DNA of 64,000 bases from contig CM035435.1 in NCBI GenBank assembly GCA_020310875.1, positions 68,978,955 through 69,042,954 on the forward strand, in the 5' to 3' direction. Under the pieces are notes generated by a model. The model ran no database searches, was not told the DNA's origin, and worked only from the letters and a program-made list of their open reading frames with translations. The stretch's first letter is position 1. Every line of letters starts with the position of its first letter. Source of the stretch: Ceratopteris richardii (taxonomy: Eukaryota; Streptophyta; Polypodiopsida; Polypodiales; Pteridaceae). Made by a program: the position numbers and the translations under genes. This document shows positions 11,376-21,178 of the stretch, one piece after another.

Positions 11376-12150
11376 AGATATGAATATGAAACCTCTCAAG
11401 CAAACTTTGCAGGTAGAGGTAGAGGCTCAAGAGGAAGAGGCAGAGGAGGAAGACAATGTAGGGGGGAGAGCTCAAGGTTCATCTCCATGTGCCATATGTG
11501 GTCTAACCAATCACATTACTGAGAATTGTTTTAAGAATACTAGGAACCAAAGAAGAGGAGGTTACAATAGAGGAGGCTATGGAAGCTCAAGAGGAAATCT
11601 CAACAATTTCAATGGATATAATAACAATTATACAACAATAATAACTGCCAAGGAGGATAAAGAGGAAGGAGAGACTACAACAACTATGTAGATGACCAAA
11701 CTCAAGAGGACTCACTCCTGATGGATATGACCATGAAGGAAGGTAAAGCAGATGAACATGTATTTTATATAGACTGAGGCTGCTCAAATAATGTAGTAGG
11801 GAATCTAGCTCTACTCTCAGATTTGCAGGATCAAAAGAATAGAAATGAAGTCCAAATAGGAGATGACACAAGGAATCTAGTTCAGAAGATAGATAATGTG
11901 AAGACTCCACATGGTAATATGAACCTATTGAGCAAAGTATTGTATGTGTCAACTATCACCAAGAATCTCATAAGTGTAGGAAAAATTGTTGAGAAGGGAT
12001 TGCAGGTCAGAGTCACAAAGAATGGAGCATTTGTTGAAGACCCACATGAGGGATTCAAGAAGACAACAAGAGGAGAAAAATCAGGTAGATTATTCACACT
12101 TGAACTCCAAGACACTAGAAACATTGCATTGTTCAACTCGGTAAAAATGT
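11376..12150 (+). pseudogene. Copia gag C-terminus and protease, C-like lineage
   Basis: In the +2 frame ANFAGRGRGSRGRGRGG matches the Gly/Arg-rich stretch before the zinc knuckle in C. After a frameshift comes the zinc knuckle CAICGLTNHITENC (C has CWICGLSNHLAYDC). Protease is recognisable as FYID then a TGA then GCSNNVVG near 11765-11800, followed by VLYVSTITKNLISVGKIVEKG, parallel to C. The catalytic DSG is lost to the stop. Confidence 0.75.
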
Positions 12151-14812
12151 ATGTGAAGGCTGTATTTTGGGCAAAATGTAGCGTTCCTCCTTCCCAAAAG
12201 ATGGTTTAGTTCGAGCTACTCAGAAATTACAGCTTGTTCATAGTGATGTCTGTGGTCTGATGTAGACATCTTTTTTTGGGAACTATCTTTACTTCGTGAC
12301 TTTCATTGATGATTTTCCCATGCATGCATAGGTATATCCATTGAAGGCAAAGTTAGAAGTGTTTATGTGCTTCAAATAGTTTTTAGTTTTGGCTGAAAAT
12401 ATGTCAGCTTGTAAAATGGGCACCCTCCATTCTGATTGAAGGGGGGAATATATGTCTTCTAAATTTAATGCATTTCTGGCTGAACATGGGATAAAACATT
12501 AGTGTACAATGTCGTATACAACTCAATAGAATGGAGTTTTTGAAAGGAAGAATAGATCACTCATGGAGATAGCGAGGTCTATGGTCAAGAATCAGGCTTT
12601 ACCACATAGTTTCTGGCTTGAAGCTATTATGGGTGCAACATATGTACTTAATAGGTATCCCACTAAAGCATTGCATTCTATCACTCCATATGAGGCTTTA
12701 CATGCTCATGAGCCATCTGTTGCTCATTTGCATGTTTTTGGTTTTTTGGCATATGCATTAGTGCTTGAACAACAACACAAAAAATTGGATGATAAAGTAG
12801 TGAAATGTATTTTTGTTGGGTACAATTCTGAAAGCAAAGGCTATCATCTGAATCGTCCATAGACTAAATGCATTTTGGTTAGTTGTGATGTTGTTTTTGT
12901 GGAAGATGCTATTCAGCCATTGCTTTCATGTACTAAAGAGAATCTGTTAGCTCCAAAGAAATGTATGGCACCTTCTCTCTTTACAGGTGGACAGTCTAGT
13001 GCTGATCCAAATGAGGCAACTTTTCAACCTTTATAGGTTTCATGTGATGATGTAGCTCATTCCATTTCTGATGCAAATTTGCATGATGCACTTTTTGATG
13101 AGAGATCTGATATTGAGGAGGCAAAAACTATGCCAAAATGGCCAGTGCAAACTTTGCATCATAGCAAACTAGATGCACCTCTATCATATCGTACTCCTTC
13201 TGGCTCTCATAGTGCTTCTTTTGCATCAGATTGCTATGCTATGGCTACCTCTAGTCTCTGTGATGAGAATGAGTTTGTTTCATTTTATGAAGCACAAATG
13301 TCTAAAAATTGGATGGCTTCTATGCAATCAGAATATGATGCTATTATGAAAAATGGTACTTGGTCTTTATGTGACTTGCCTCCTGGCAAGAAGGCCATTG
13401 GAACTAAGTGGGTATACAAGCTAAAGCATAAGCTTGACGAAACACTTGACATGTATAAGGCCAGGCTTATTGCATAGGGTTATGCTCAAGAAAGAGGCAT
13501 TGATTTTGATGAGACCTTTGCTCCTACTTGCTGAATGACTACCGTTTGTAGCATCTCACCACTTGCAATTCATCATGGTTGGAATGTACATCATTTGGAC
13601 ATTAAAATTGCCTTTCTGAATGACACTTGCATGAAGAAGTGTATGTTTTTTAGCCCTGCGGCTTTGTGTAGAAAGGGCATGAAAACCATGTGTGCAAGTT
13701 AAAGAAGGCATTTATATATGGTTCAAAGGAAGCACCGCATGCTTGGTATTAAAAGATACATGCCTATCTAATTGCACATGGTTTTAAGAACAATCCAACT
13801 GAAAGCACCTTATATGTTAAGTGTGCGAATGATGTGCTTTTGATCATTGTTGTGTATGTTGATGAAATGTTGTTAATTTGTCCTCATGAGAAGCATATTG
13901 CTGATTTTAAGGTTTATTTTCATGCCTCATTTGAGATGTCTCATTTGGGGCATTTGCATCATTATTTGGGCATTCAATTTATGCAAGTTGATGGTAGAAT
14001 AGCTTTGTGTCAAACAAAATATATTGACACATTATTGCAGCATTTTGGCCTTGAAGATCGTAAACCTATTGCCACTCCTATGGAGATAGGTTTATGATTG
14101 AGTCTTCATGATGCTAGAGATGCATTTGATGTTGTTCTCTATTAGCAAGCTATTAGATGCTTGATTTACTTATGCATTACTTGGCCATATATTTAGTTTG
14201 TTGTCTTATAGATGAGAAAGTTTATGCATTGCCAAGGCGCCAAGCATTGGTAGATAGTTAAGTGCATCTTTTGCTACAAGAGTGGTACCCAACTACTTGG
14301 ATTGTCTTATCCCAAGGGTGGAATCACTATCACAAGATTTACATGCTTTTTCAGATTCTAAATGGGCTGGCTGCTATGACACTCGTGTGTTCATTAGTGG
14401 TTTTTGCTTCATGCTTGGTAGCTCATGCATATCTTGGCTGAGCAAGAAGCAGCCTACTGTGGCCACTTCCACTTGTGAGGCTGAGTATAGGGAAGCTTTC
14501 ATAATGACTATTGAGTGTGTGTGGATCAGATGCTTTCTGGTTGATTTGGGTGTTGGTTAGTCTTCTGCCACCAACCATCTTCACTAATAGTCAGAGAATA
14601 TTGGGAATTGCGAGGAAGCGTGTGTTCCATGCTCACACCAAGCACATGAGGTGCACTATCATTATGTTAGGGAGAGGTTCTCTGCTAGAGAGATAAGCTT
14701 GTCATATGTGCCCATGCAGGAGAACATTGCAGACCTTTTCACAAAGGATCTAGCTAGGGAGAAGTTTGAAGCTTTCTGCAAAGCTTTAGGCTTAATTCCT
14801 TTTGTGGATTGA
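12151..14812 (+). pseudogene. Copia integrase, RT and RNase H, second lineage (broken)
   Basis: Begins with VCEGCILGK and then follows the copia at 4524-7180 almost codon for codon: integrase (VHSDVCGL), ALPHSFWLEAI, GKKAIGTKWVYKLK, RT region with VVYVDEMLLI near 13850-13870 (YVDE where YVDD is expected) and RNase H (FSDSKWAGCYDT, STCEAEYREAF). There are many stops (e.g. near 12430, 12500, 13477, 13533, 14095, 14143) and several indels. Confidence 0.82.
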
Positions 14813-14885
14813 TTTTACATAGCTTGGCACTTCCTTATACATGAGTGCTAGCTCCTTATTCATCGTATCACTCCCAGGGGGGATT

Positions 14886-15115
14886 TGTTGATATATTTTG
14901 GTATTGATGTGTATGAACGCACTAGGACCACCGGTCCACTTTTTCCCTCTTTAGGAGGTTTTTTCTCCTCAGCTTGTATATATGCGTATAACCCTAATAG
15001 GTTACTTATATTTGTACATTTTAGTGGTAATACATTCAATATTGTGTGTTGTGCTCGAAGCTTCTTGTTCTTCCTTATGTTGTTCACGTGCTTCTGCAGA
15101 CATCAAACTCCAACA
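14886..15115 (+). repeat. 3' LTR of chimeric copia H
   Basis: A 230-bp relative of the LTRs at 2353 and 7255 (TGTTGATATATTTTGG ... CCAACA), more diverged, preceded by a purine tract AGGGGGGATTT at 14875-14885. It contains a TATATAT stretch near 14980. Confidence 0.88.
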
Positions 15116-16960
15116 ATACCTATATGAGTAACCCCATCAGGTAAACAATCTCAGCATTACATTAGTGAAGAACAATTAATAACTTGTAACTTGGGTATGA
15201 AAGATGAGCCAAAACTAGTCAAAATTAAAACCAAACTTCTTGAAGAAGAACAAAATAACATGCTTCAACTCCTCAAGGAATTCTAGGATGTCTTCACCTA
15301 GGATTAGCAAGACATGAAGTGTATCAACACTCACATTTATCATCACCGAATAGTGCTACAACTAGATGCTAAACCAATTTGATAGCCTAGCTACCACATG
15401 AACCCGCACCATGTGCAATTAGTTAAAGAAGAAATTGATCGTCTCTTGAAGGTTGGATTTATCATCCCAATTGAACATGCTGAGTGGATATCACCGATAA
15501 TTATCATCCCCAAAAAGAACAAGTAGCTCTGTATATGCGTGGATTACCAAAAACTCAATAAGGCCATTGTACTCGATATTTTCCCTCTTCCTTTCCTTCA
15601 TAGTATGCTTGATGATGTTGTTGGATGAGATGTCTACTCATTTCTCGATGGATACAATAGTTACAAGGTTTGCATGGCTACTGTAGACATACCAAAGACA
15701 ACCTTCATTACTCCAGGGGGAGTTTTTGTATGTACAGTAATGTGGTTTAGTCTACGTGATGCCCTGAGTATGTTTCAATGTTGCATGCAAGATATCTTCT
15801 CCCCCGACCTCACCACCTTTATGAGAGTTTTTCTCAATAATTTTTTGATCTTTGGTCGATGATTGGATCACTTAACTAAGTTACACTTGTGCTTTCTTAA
15901 GTGCCATGAATACAGACTCTGCTTGAATCTAACAAAGTTTGTCTGTTTTGTTTAGTGTGGGAAACTATTGGGTCACATCATTTTGGCCCAAGGAATCCAG
16001 GTTCACCTCGAAAAAGTTAAAGTGTTTTTAGACCCTCTTGCTCCGGGAAATGCTAAGGAAGCCCTTCATTTTCTAGGACAATATGGTGGCATGGTCGTCA
16101 CCTATGGTGGTTGGCACATCTCACTGTCCCCTTGAACAAATTAATTAATCTCCCTCCAAAAGACTTTGACTAGTCATCGGAGTGCCAGCTTGGTTTTGAT
16201 CGATTAAAGACTTTATTGACCCAAGCCCCTAATTTGCAAGCACCCAATTGGGAGCTACCTTTTCATGTTTTCGTTGATGGTTCAGGCATAGCCATTGTCT
16301 GTATCCTCACTTAGGTTGCAGATAAGTGGTATAGACCAATTTATTATGCTAGTCGACAACTTTCTAATGTAGAAAAGAACTATTCCATGATGGAATGAGA
16401 GTGTCTTGGATTAATCTATTCTATTAGAAAGTATCATCATTATTTATTAGGTTACAAATTCACTTTCCATGTGGATCATGCTGCTCTTGTCTATCTTGTT
16501 CAGAACCAGGTGGGTACTAATAGATGGGCTCAATGGGTCCTCCATTTACAAGAATTTGACTTCGACATTATACATCAACCCGGTATGCACCACATATTGG
16601 CTGAATTTCTCTCCCTACTAGATTCTGGTGAGGCACCTAATGTAACTCATATGAACCCTCCTATACGGCCCAACCTACGAGTGTTGCAACACTATGGAAT
16701 CTCGCTACCATGTACTATGAATTATTTACTCCTTTTTGAAGACCGGACTCTTCTCGGAGTCTTGATTTGTATCAAAATGCTATAAACTAGCTACCTACAA
16801 CAAGCATTTTACCATCATAATCAATCAAATCTATCATTATGATCTCTCTAGTGCCTAGCTCTACTGTGTTCACTTCCACGAGGTGCCGACAGTTCTCGTC
16901 GGTGCACATTTTGAACCCATTGGATGACACTTCTGGGTGCAAGTGCTGAAGTGGTTGACT
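15116..16960 (+). pseudogene. Decayed Ty3/gypsy RT-RNase H-integrase fragment E
   Basis: Follows B-element pol from 44380 to about 46100. RT motifs include HHVQLVKEEIDRLLKVGF-like codons near 15410-15460, EHAEWISPIIIIPKKN near 15475-15520, FLDGYN near 15640 and a degraded YLDD near 15830. RNase H is recognisable by DHAALVYLVQNQVG (16471 on) and ends in FLSLLDSGEAP. Degenerate integrase zinc-domain similarity (CVHFHE, then a stop before HF) continues to about 16930. Numerous stops. Unlike B, it retains the RNase H middle that B has lost. Confidence 0.8.
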
Positions 16961-17045
16961 ACTTGCCACTGAACGAATTCACTTCTACAAGTACGATTTC
17001 ATCACTCTTGAACTATAACCATCACGAAGCCACCTTGGTTGAGTT

Positions 17046-17065
17046 GTTCCCTGGCAACGACACCA
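17046..17065 (-). promoter_or_regulatory. Primer-binding site, TGGCGCC type, minus strand
   Basis: On the minus strand TGGTGTCGTTGCCAGGGAAC resembles the TGGCGCCGTTGCCGGGGA site typical of plant Tat/Athila-type gypsy elements, preceded by the usual ATT. The changes are C to T or G to A. Confidence 0.65.
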
Positions 17066-17071
17066 AATACA

Positions 17072-17953
17072 TGTGTACCTAAGTCAAGAAGTCTTAGGGA
17101 CTTGTGCCAAAGAGACTAAATCTCATTTGCCACACAAGTGCGTATAGTGGGGAATCGACCCACGCTTATTTGTCAATCTGATGAACCGACCTAACCTAGT
17201 GTATGAGGACATGTGCACACATGATGGAAAATGAAGTGGCTCAGCTTATATGCATGAGAAAAGACTAATCCACCTCTCTAACTCACTCAAATACTGAAAG
17301 TGTCTCCCGCGATACCACTTACAATAGTTTTCACTAAATTGAGTATTTCTCCTAGCTCTGAACTTCGAATATGGGGAATACTAGGTTCTTTTCAAAGCTC
17401 TTGATGAGACGCATCTAGTAAAGGTAGTTTCACTCGATTCTGACAACTGTGCTTCAAGTTATGGCCAAAACAGTGAATGGCATGAAACACCCACACTCAC
17501 TCCACAACTTCTACTAGCGCACACACACACACTAGAGTAGCTCAAAAACAGTGGGGAGGGTAGACAACAGTTCTACACACACATTCCAAGCATTACACAC
17601 ACATAGAAGATCAAAGAGAATATAATCTGCAAGAAAGAAGCAATTTTGAAAATCAAGAGCTCTCCTTCTTCACAATGGAAAAAAGTCTCTACAAAGAGTC
17701 ACAAAGTGACTTATATACATGTACCCTAAAAAAGGTCCTTTCACACAAGTGGCCGGCACTTTATTAACTAATCTCTATTTTCCTACTATTTTACAAGAAA
17801 TATTTACAATGATTTTGGGATTATGCATCTAGAGGACTCCTCTGGTGCATTTAGATGGCTTGAGGGAATTTCCTAAGACTTTGAAAAAGAAAAATATGCC
17901 CATTAATTTGAAAATTTTGGGGCTCCCCTTTCGTGCCTCTTTGCTCTGCAACA
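17072..17953 (-). repeat. Isolated Tat/Athila-like 5' LTR inserted in ORF3 of F
   Basis: About 880 bp between a plausible LTR start (minus TGTTGCAGAGC, at 17953) and an end about six bases before the PBS. The start coincides with the point where the ORF3 translation of F stops matching its relatives (HPSSE). Contains a short (AC)n at about 17521-17532. The rest of the element is missing: E-type sequence lies just beyond the PBS. A TSD cannot be checked; the predicted plus-strand copy is CACTC at 17954-17958. Confidence 0.55.
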
Positions 17954-18340
17954 CACTCCGAAGATGGATGACACATAATCATGTACTCATTAGACGATCG
18001 ATAGGGAAAGAGGGCATTCATGGTGGCAATGGACAATGGAGTGACCTCAGTACAACCTTCATTAGGAAGGCAGAGATGTGAAATGATTGTATCTAATGTG
18101 ATAGAAGTCATGAAGTACAACTCAACCACAGCCCAGGAGGTAACAAAAAATAGGTAGTTTGCAATGGCTTGGACGATGGTCATGGACAAGCGGTGAGTGT
18201 GCACCTTGTGCCATAGCAATTGTGCAAATTACAACAAGCCTTGTACTTGAAAGTACCCTACTAGGTCAAGGGCCATAGCATCACCAAACCCAGCAAGATG
18301 AGGCAAGGGCTTCATGATCGCAAGTTTTGCAAACAGTAGC
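17954..18340 (-). pseudogene. ORF3 N-terminal fragment of decayed gypsy F
   Basis: Minus-strand translation has LVGYFQVQGLL, then ALFPYRSSNEYMIMCHPSSE, aligning to VGEYLRIRGLANF and ELFPRHSSNEYAILCRPEPE of B ORF3. It stops matching at 17953, where the Tat-like LTR begins. At least one in-frame stop (after VQGLL). It sits downstream of the F integrase, as in B and G. Confidence 0.7.
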
Positions 18341-18519
18341 ATGAGTGCATGGGACACACAAAACACAAAGAAACACTCACACAATTCATACCATAAAGGA
18401 TGTAAGTAAAACACCGAGGAATAAATAGAGATGGAGAGAAGGAAGATGATGTAACTACATGCAACGACCATAACAGTAATGAAAATAGGTAATAGAATGT
18501 TGCCAACCAACTAGAATTG

Positions 18520-19229
18520 CATGGAGAAGCTCATGAAAGCGGTACATGGAGGGTGTGCATCATTAAAGAGGCACCATAATCAGTATTCCTTGGGTGGAGT
18601 GAGAAAAGGTCATAACTTGGATCCATTAAAGGAGTTGTGTAAAGGTTATCTGGTCAGAGTGGTCAATCAAAATGTAGATGGACCAATCTGTGCCACAATT
18701 TGGTAAGGGACAAACCATCTAACTTTAAATTTTCCAACTTTATGGTCAGCTTTAGAGTTGTAGACTAAGACTAATTGGCCAACTTGAAACACCGGTGTCT
18801 TGAGAAAACGATCATGAGTTCTAGCTTTCCAAATCTACATCTCTTGCATCAGTAAAAAGAACTCGCAAAACAAGTTTCATCCAAAGCACGAGGGTCATCA
18901 AGTCAATTATAAATTGATTCTTTTGGTAAGATTTTGTTCTCGATGACAATGCAGAGACTGGGAAACACCCTTTCCATGGGCGATATAGCATCTATTCCAA
19001 ACACCAATTTAAAAGGTGTGAATCTAGTAGCTACTTTGTACATAGTATGATAAGCCCACAGAATTGAAGGAAGCAGTTGATCCCAATGCTCAAGAGAAAA
19101 TTGAAGTAGTTTTTGAAGCATAGTGAGTAAATTTTTATTAGTACTTTTAGCTAAACCATTTGCCCGTGGATAATAAAGTGTACTAAATTTGTGAACGATA
19201 TTAAATTCATTTGTCAAAGCTCCTAGAGG
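18520..19229 (-). pseudogene. Integrase C-terminal part of decayed gypsy F
   Basis: Minus-strand translation gives ALTNEFNIVHKF, YYPRANGLAKSTNKNLL (catalytic Glu region lost to Lys in AKST), WDQLLPSILWAYHTMYKV, then near 18560-18700 QIGPSTF and a degraded NSFNGSKL. All match the B integrase. Similarity begins sharply at about 19229, where the LTR of A is inferred to end. The N-terminal half of this integrase is not in the window, as expected if A interrupted it. Confidence 0.78.
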
Positions 19230-19744
19230 TGTGTGTAATGAGTTTTTAGGTTTAGGGTTAGGAGAGAGGGAGAGAAGAAAGATTTAGGGTTAGGTTAGGA
19301 AGAGAAGTGGAGTAGGAGTAAGCCAAGGTCACCAAGAAAAAATCCCAAAAAAATTTGCCAAATTAGTGTAGTTAAGTTTCAGTCTCCAAAAAAGTATAAA
19401 AACCAAAAAATTTTAGATCATTTCTCATTTGTTTAGAAAGTGGTATCGTCTTCAGGCAGCGATCAGTATCGTCCAGGTAGTATCACGCTCTCCAGGCTTT
19501 CAAAGCTAGTTAGTGAGCTCAAGGCACAAGTAGGACATCACAAAGGTAAGCTTCCATAAGATTCCAATAGCAAAAACACATTAGAAGTGCTCACACACGT
19601 GATTAAATGCATATTTGGTATTGCGGGGTGGGACAGAGTGGTTTTTGGACGTCTTTGAGTGAGACAATAGGCTAGGAGTGAGGAGGGGTGAGAGAAGAGC
19701 AAAACGGGAGAAAAAGTTTTAAATTTGGAGGTATTTTGGCTTGA

Positions 19745-20450
19745 GTATCGCGATCGGTTGAGTTTTTGGTATCGCGATACCAAAAATTCCCTTGTATCGC
19801 GATACTCGCCGAAGTATCGTATCGTCGGTTACCAACCTTGGTATCGCGATACCACTTGTGGTATCGTATTGCCTGGTTGGTATCGTGATCGCACTTTACC
19901 AAAGTGGTATCATATCGTCGTCCACTTTTGGTATCGTATCATCTCTCTTCCCGCGATCGTATCGTGATACCATTTTAGTATCCTATCGTGCAAGTTGGTG
20001 GTATCATATCACCACTTGCAGTGGTATCATATCGCGTGAGAAGTCCAGTATCGTATCGTGCCCAGTAGCAGTATCGTATCGTGCAAAACTGAGGTATCGT
20101 ATCAACCAAATTCTAGTATTGTATCGCGGTTGATTTGAGTATCGTATTGCCCACAGAGTTGGTATTGTATCGTGCAAATTGGCGGTATTGTATCACCAAC
20201 TGCATTGATATCGTATCGTGAGAAATCCAGTATTGTATCATCACCCTTTTTGGTATCGTATCATCCCAATTTTAGTATCGTATCACTAGAATTCCGGTAT
20301 TGTATTGCCCAGTGCATAAGTATCGTATCGTTGGGGTTTTCTGGTATCGTATCGTGACTGGAATTGGTATTGTATCGCCCAAGCATCCAGTATCATATCG
20401 TGCCAAACAGCGGTATCGTATCGTCTGTTGCCATAGTATCGTATCACTTA
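19745..20450. repeat. Array of about 30 units with 23-bp period, core GTATCGTATCG
   Basis: A core of 11-14 bases (GTATCGTATCGTGC with transitions) recurs with spacing of 22-24 bp; starts I read include 20001, 20024, 20048, 20071, 20094, 20116, 20139, 20162, 20185, 20208, 20230, 20252, 20275, 20297, 20320, 20343, 20367, 20390, 20413 and 20436. The intervening 9-12 bases vary. At the left end the core is GTATCGCGATACC with looser spacing. Scattered outliers occur from 19443. Core variants are mostly CG to TG or CA. Confidence 0.9.
19763..19786. repeat. 24-bp perfect palindrome centred on TATCGCGATA
   Basis: Perfect inverted symmetry around GGTATCGCGATACC flanked by five T and five A. A second palindrome of 16 bp with the same centre lies at 19839-19854. 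Confidence 0.9.
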
Positions 20451-20710
20451 GAGAAGTTGTGGCTCAGTGATGAGTAGCACCTCCTTTAATGTCAATCCGG
20501 GAAGACGTGAGGATGGTATGGTAACCTTGAGCAAGTGAAGGCACAAGTGCGTGAGTGTGAAGCACACTAACATGCACACACATACACACACACGCGCACA
20601 CAAGGTAAGACAAAGAGTGAGAAGCAATGGAGTTCTTTTAGATTACTTCCAAAATGCTCATACAAGTTCAATTCAATCACAAGCTAACCTCAAAAATGAG
20701 CTCTCTAGCT

Positions 20711-20719
20711 CTATTTATA
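20711..20719 (-). promoter_or_regulatory. TATA-like element in the LTR of A
   Basis: Minus strand reads TATAAATAG, about 450 bp from the LTR start. If used, the 23-bp array would be transcribed as part of the 5' end of A RNA. Confidence 0.5.
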
Positions 20720-21163
20720 GTTTTTGACTAGGTTTTGGCCGTGTCCAAACCTAGTGTCCGGCCTAGTTAAAAATTAGGTTCTAGGGCCTATTTGAAGACT
20801 CAAACGAAGTCTAAAAATTATGAAAATTGGTAGGTAGCTACTTCAAATGCTCCTCAAGCTCAAGGACTCCTTGGCTTGCACAAAATGGAGCTACAAAAAT
20901 ATGAAATGGTATCTACAATGGCTTTTAGTGATGAAAATCACTATTGTTGTAGGGATTTCTTCTAACTATTTGACATACATATCTTTGAGCTCCCTACTTG
21001 CTCCTTCTCCTTGTGTGTACACCTCTTTGATATGCTTTAGTGTCCTAAGAAAATATTGGCCTACTTGCCGGATCCTCATTGACTACTCTCTCTGCTTGTG
21101 CTTTCTCTTCTCTCTGACTCCCTTCGTAAGCTTCCTTGCCTTGTGAGTCCTTCAGTTCCAACA

Positions 21164-21178
21164 CCCCCCCCTCTCTCG
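21164..21178 (-). promoter_or_regulatory. Polypurine tract of element A
   Basis: Minus strand CGAGAGAGGGGGGGG abuts the LTR start TGTTGG. Confidence 0.85.

Larger units (their letters stand above)
11376..15115 (+). mobile_element. Chimeric, 5'-truncated Ty1/copia element H
   Basis: The left part (11376 to about 12150) encodes gag zinc knuckle and protease of the lineage seen intact in element C. The right part (about 12151-15115) encodes integrase, RT and RNase H, and ends in a 230-bp LTR, all closely matching the copia at 2353-7484. No 5' LTR was found. Right flank is decayed gypsy pol (E), so it seems to have landed in E. Confidence 0.78.
19230..21163 (-). repeat. 3' LTR of giant element A (about 1.9 kb, inferred)
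   Basis: The minus-strand start is firm: purine tract followed by TGTTGGAACTGAAGG at 21163. The end is inferred at about 19230, where F integrase similarity resumes and TG dinucleotides occur (TGTGTGTAATG). A TATA-like element at 20711-20719 and the 23-bp array lie inside. The partner LTR is outside the window, so the length is not proven; a shorter LTR plus an independent insertion remains possible. Confidence 0.6.

Noticed and set aside
19250-19300. Interstitial telomere repeat (TTTAGGG)
   Set aside because: Only isolated TTTAGGGTTAGG motifs occur, not a tandem run.
19792-20357. Plus-strand ORFs of 61-113 codons through the array
   Set aside because: The repeat core contains no stop in several frames and the period is not a multiple of three, so open frames arise without coding meaning.
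19745-20450. CRISPR-like repeat-spacer array
   Set aside because: Core is only 11-14 bp, the period is 23 bp, the core itself varies, there are no cas genes and the context is a plant retrotransposon.
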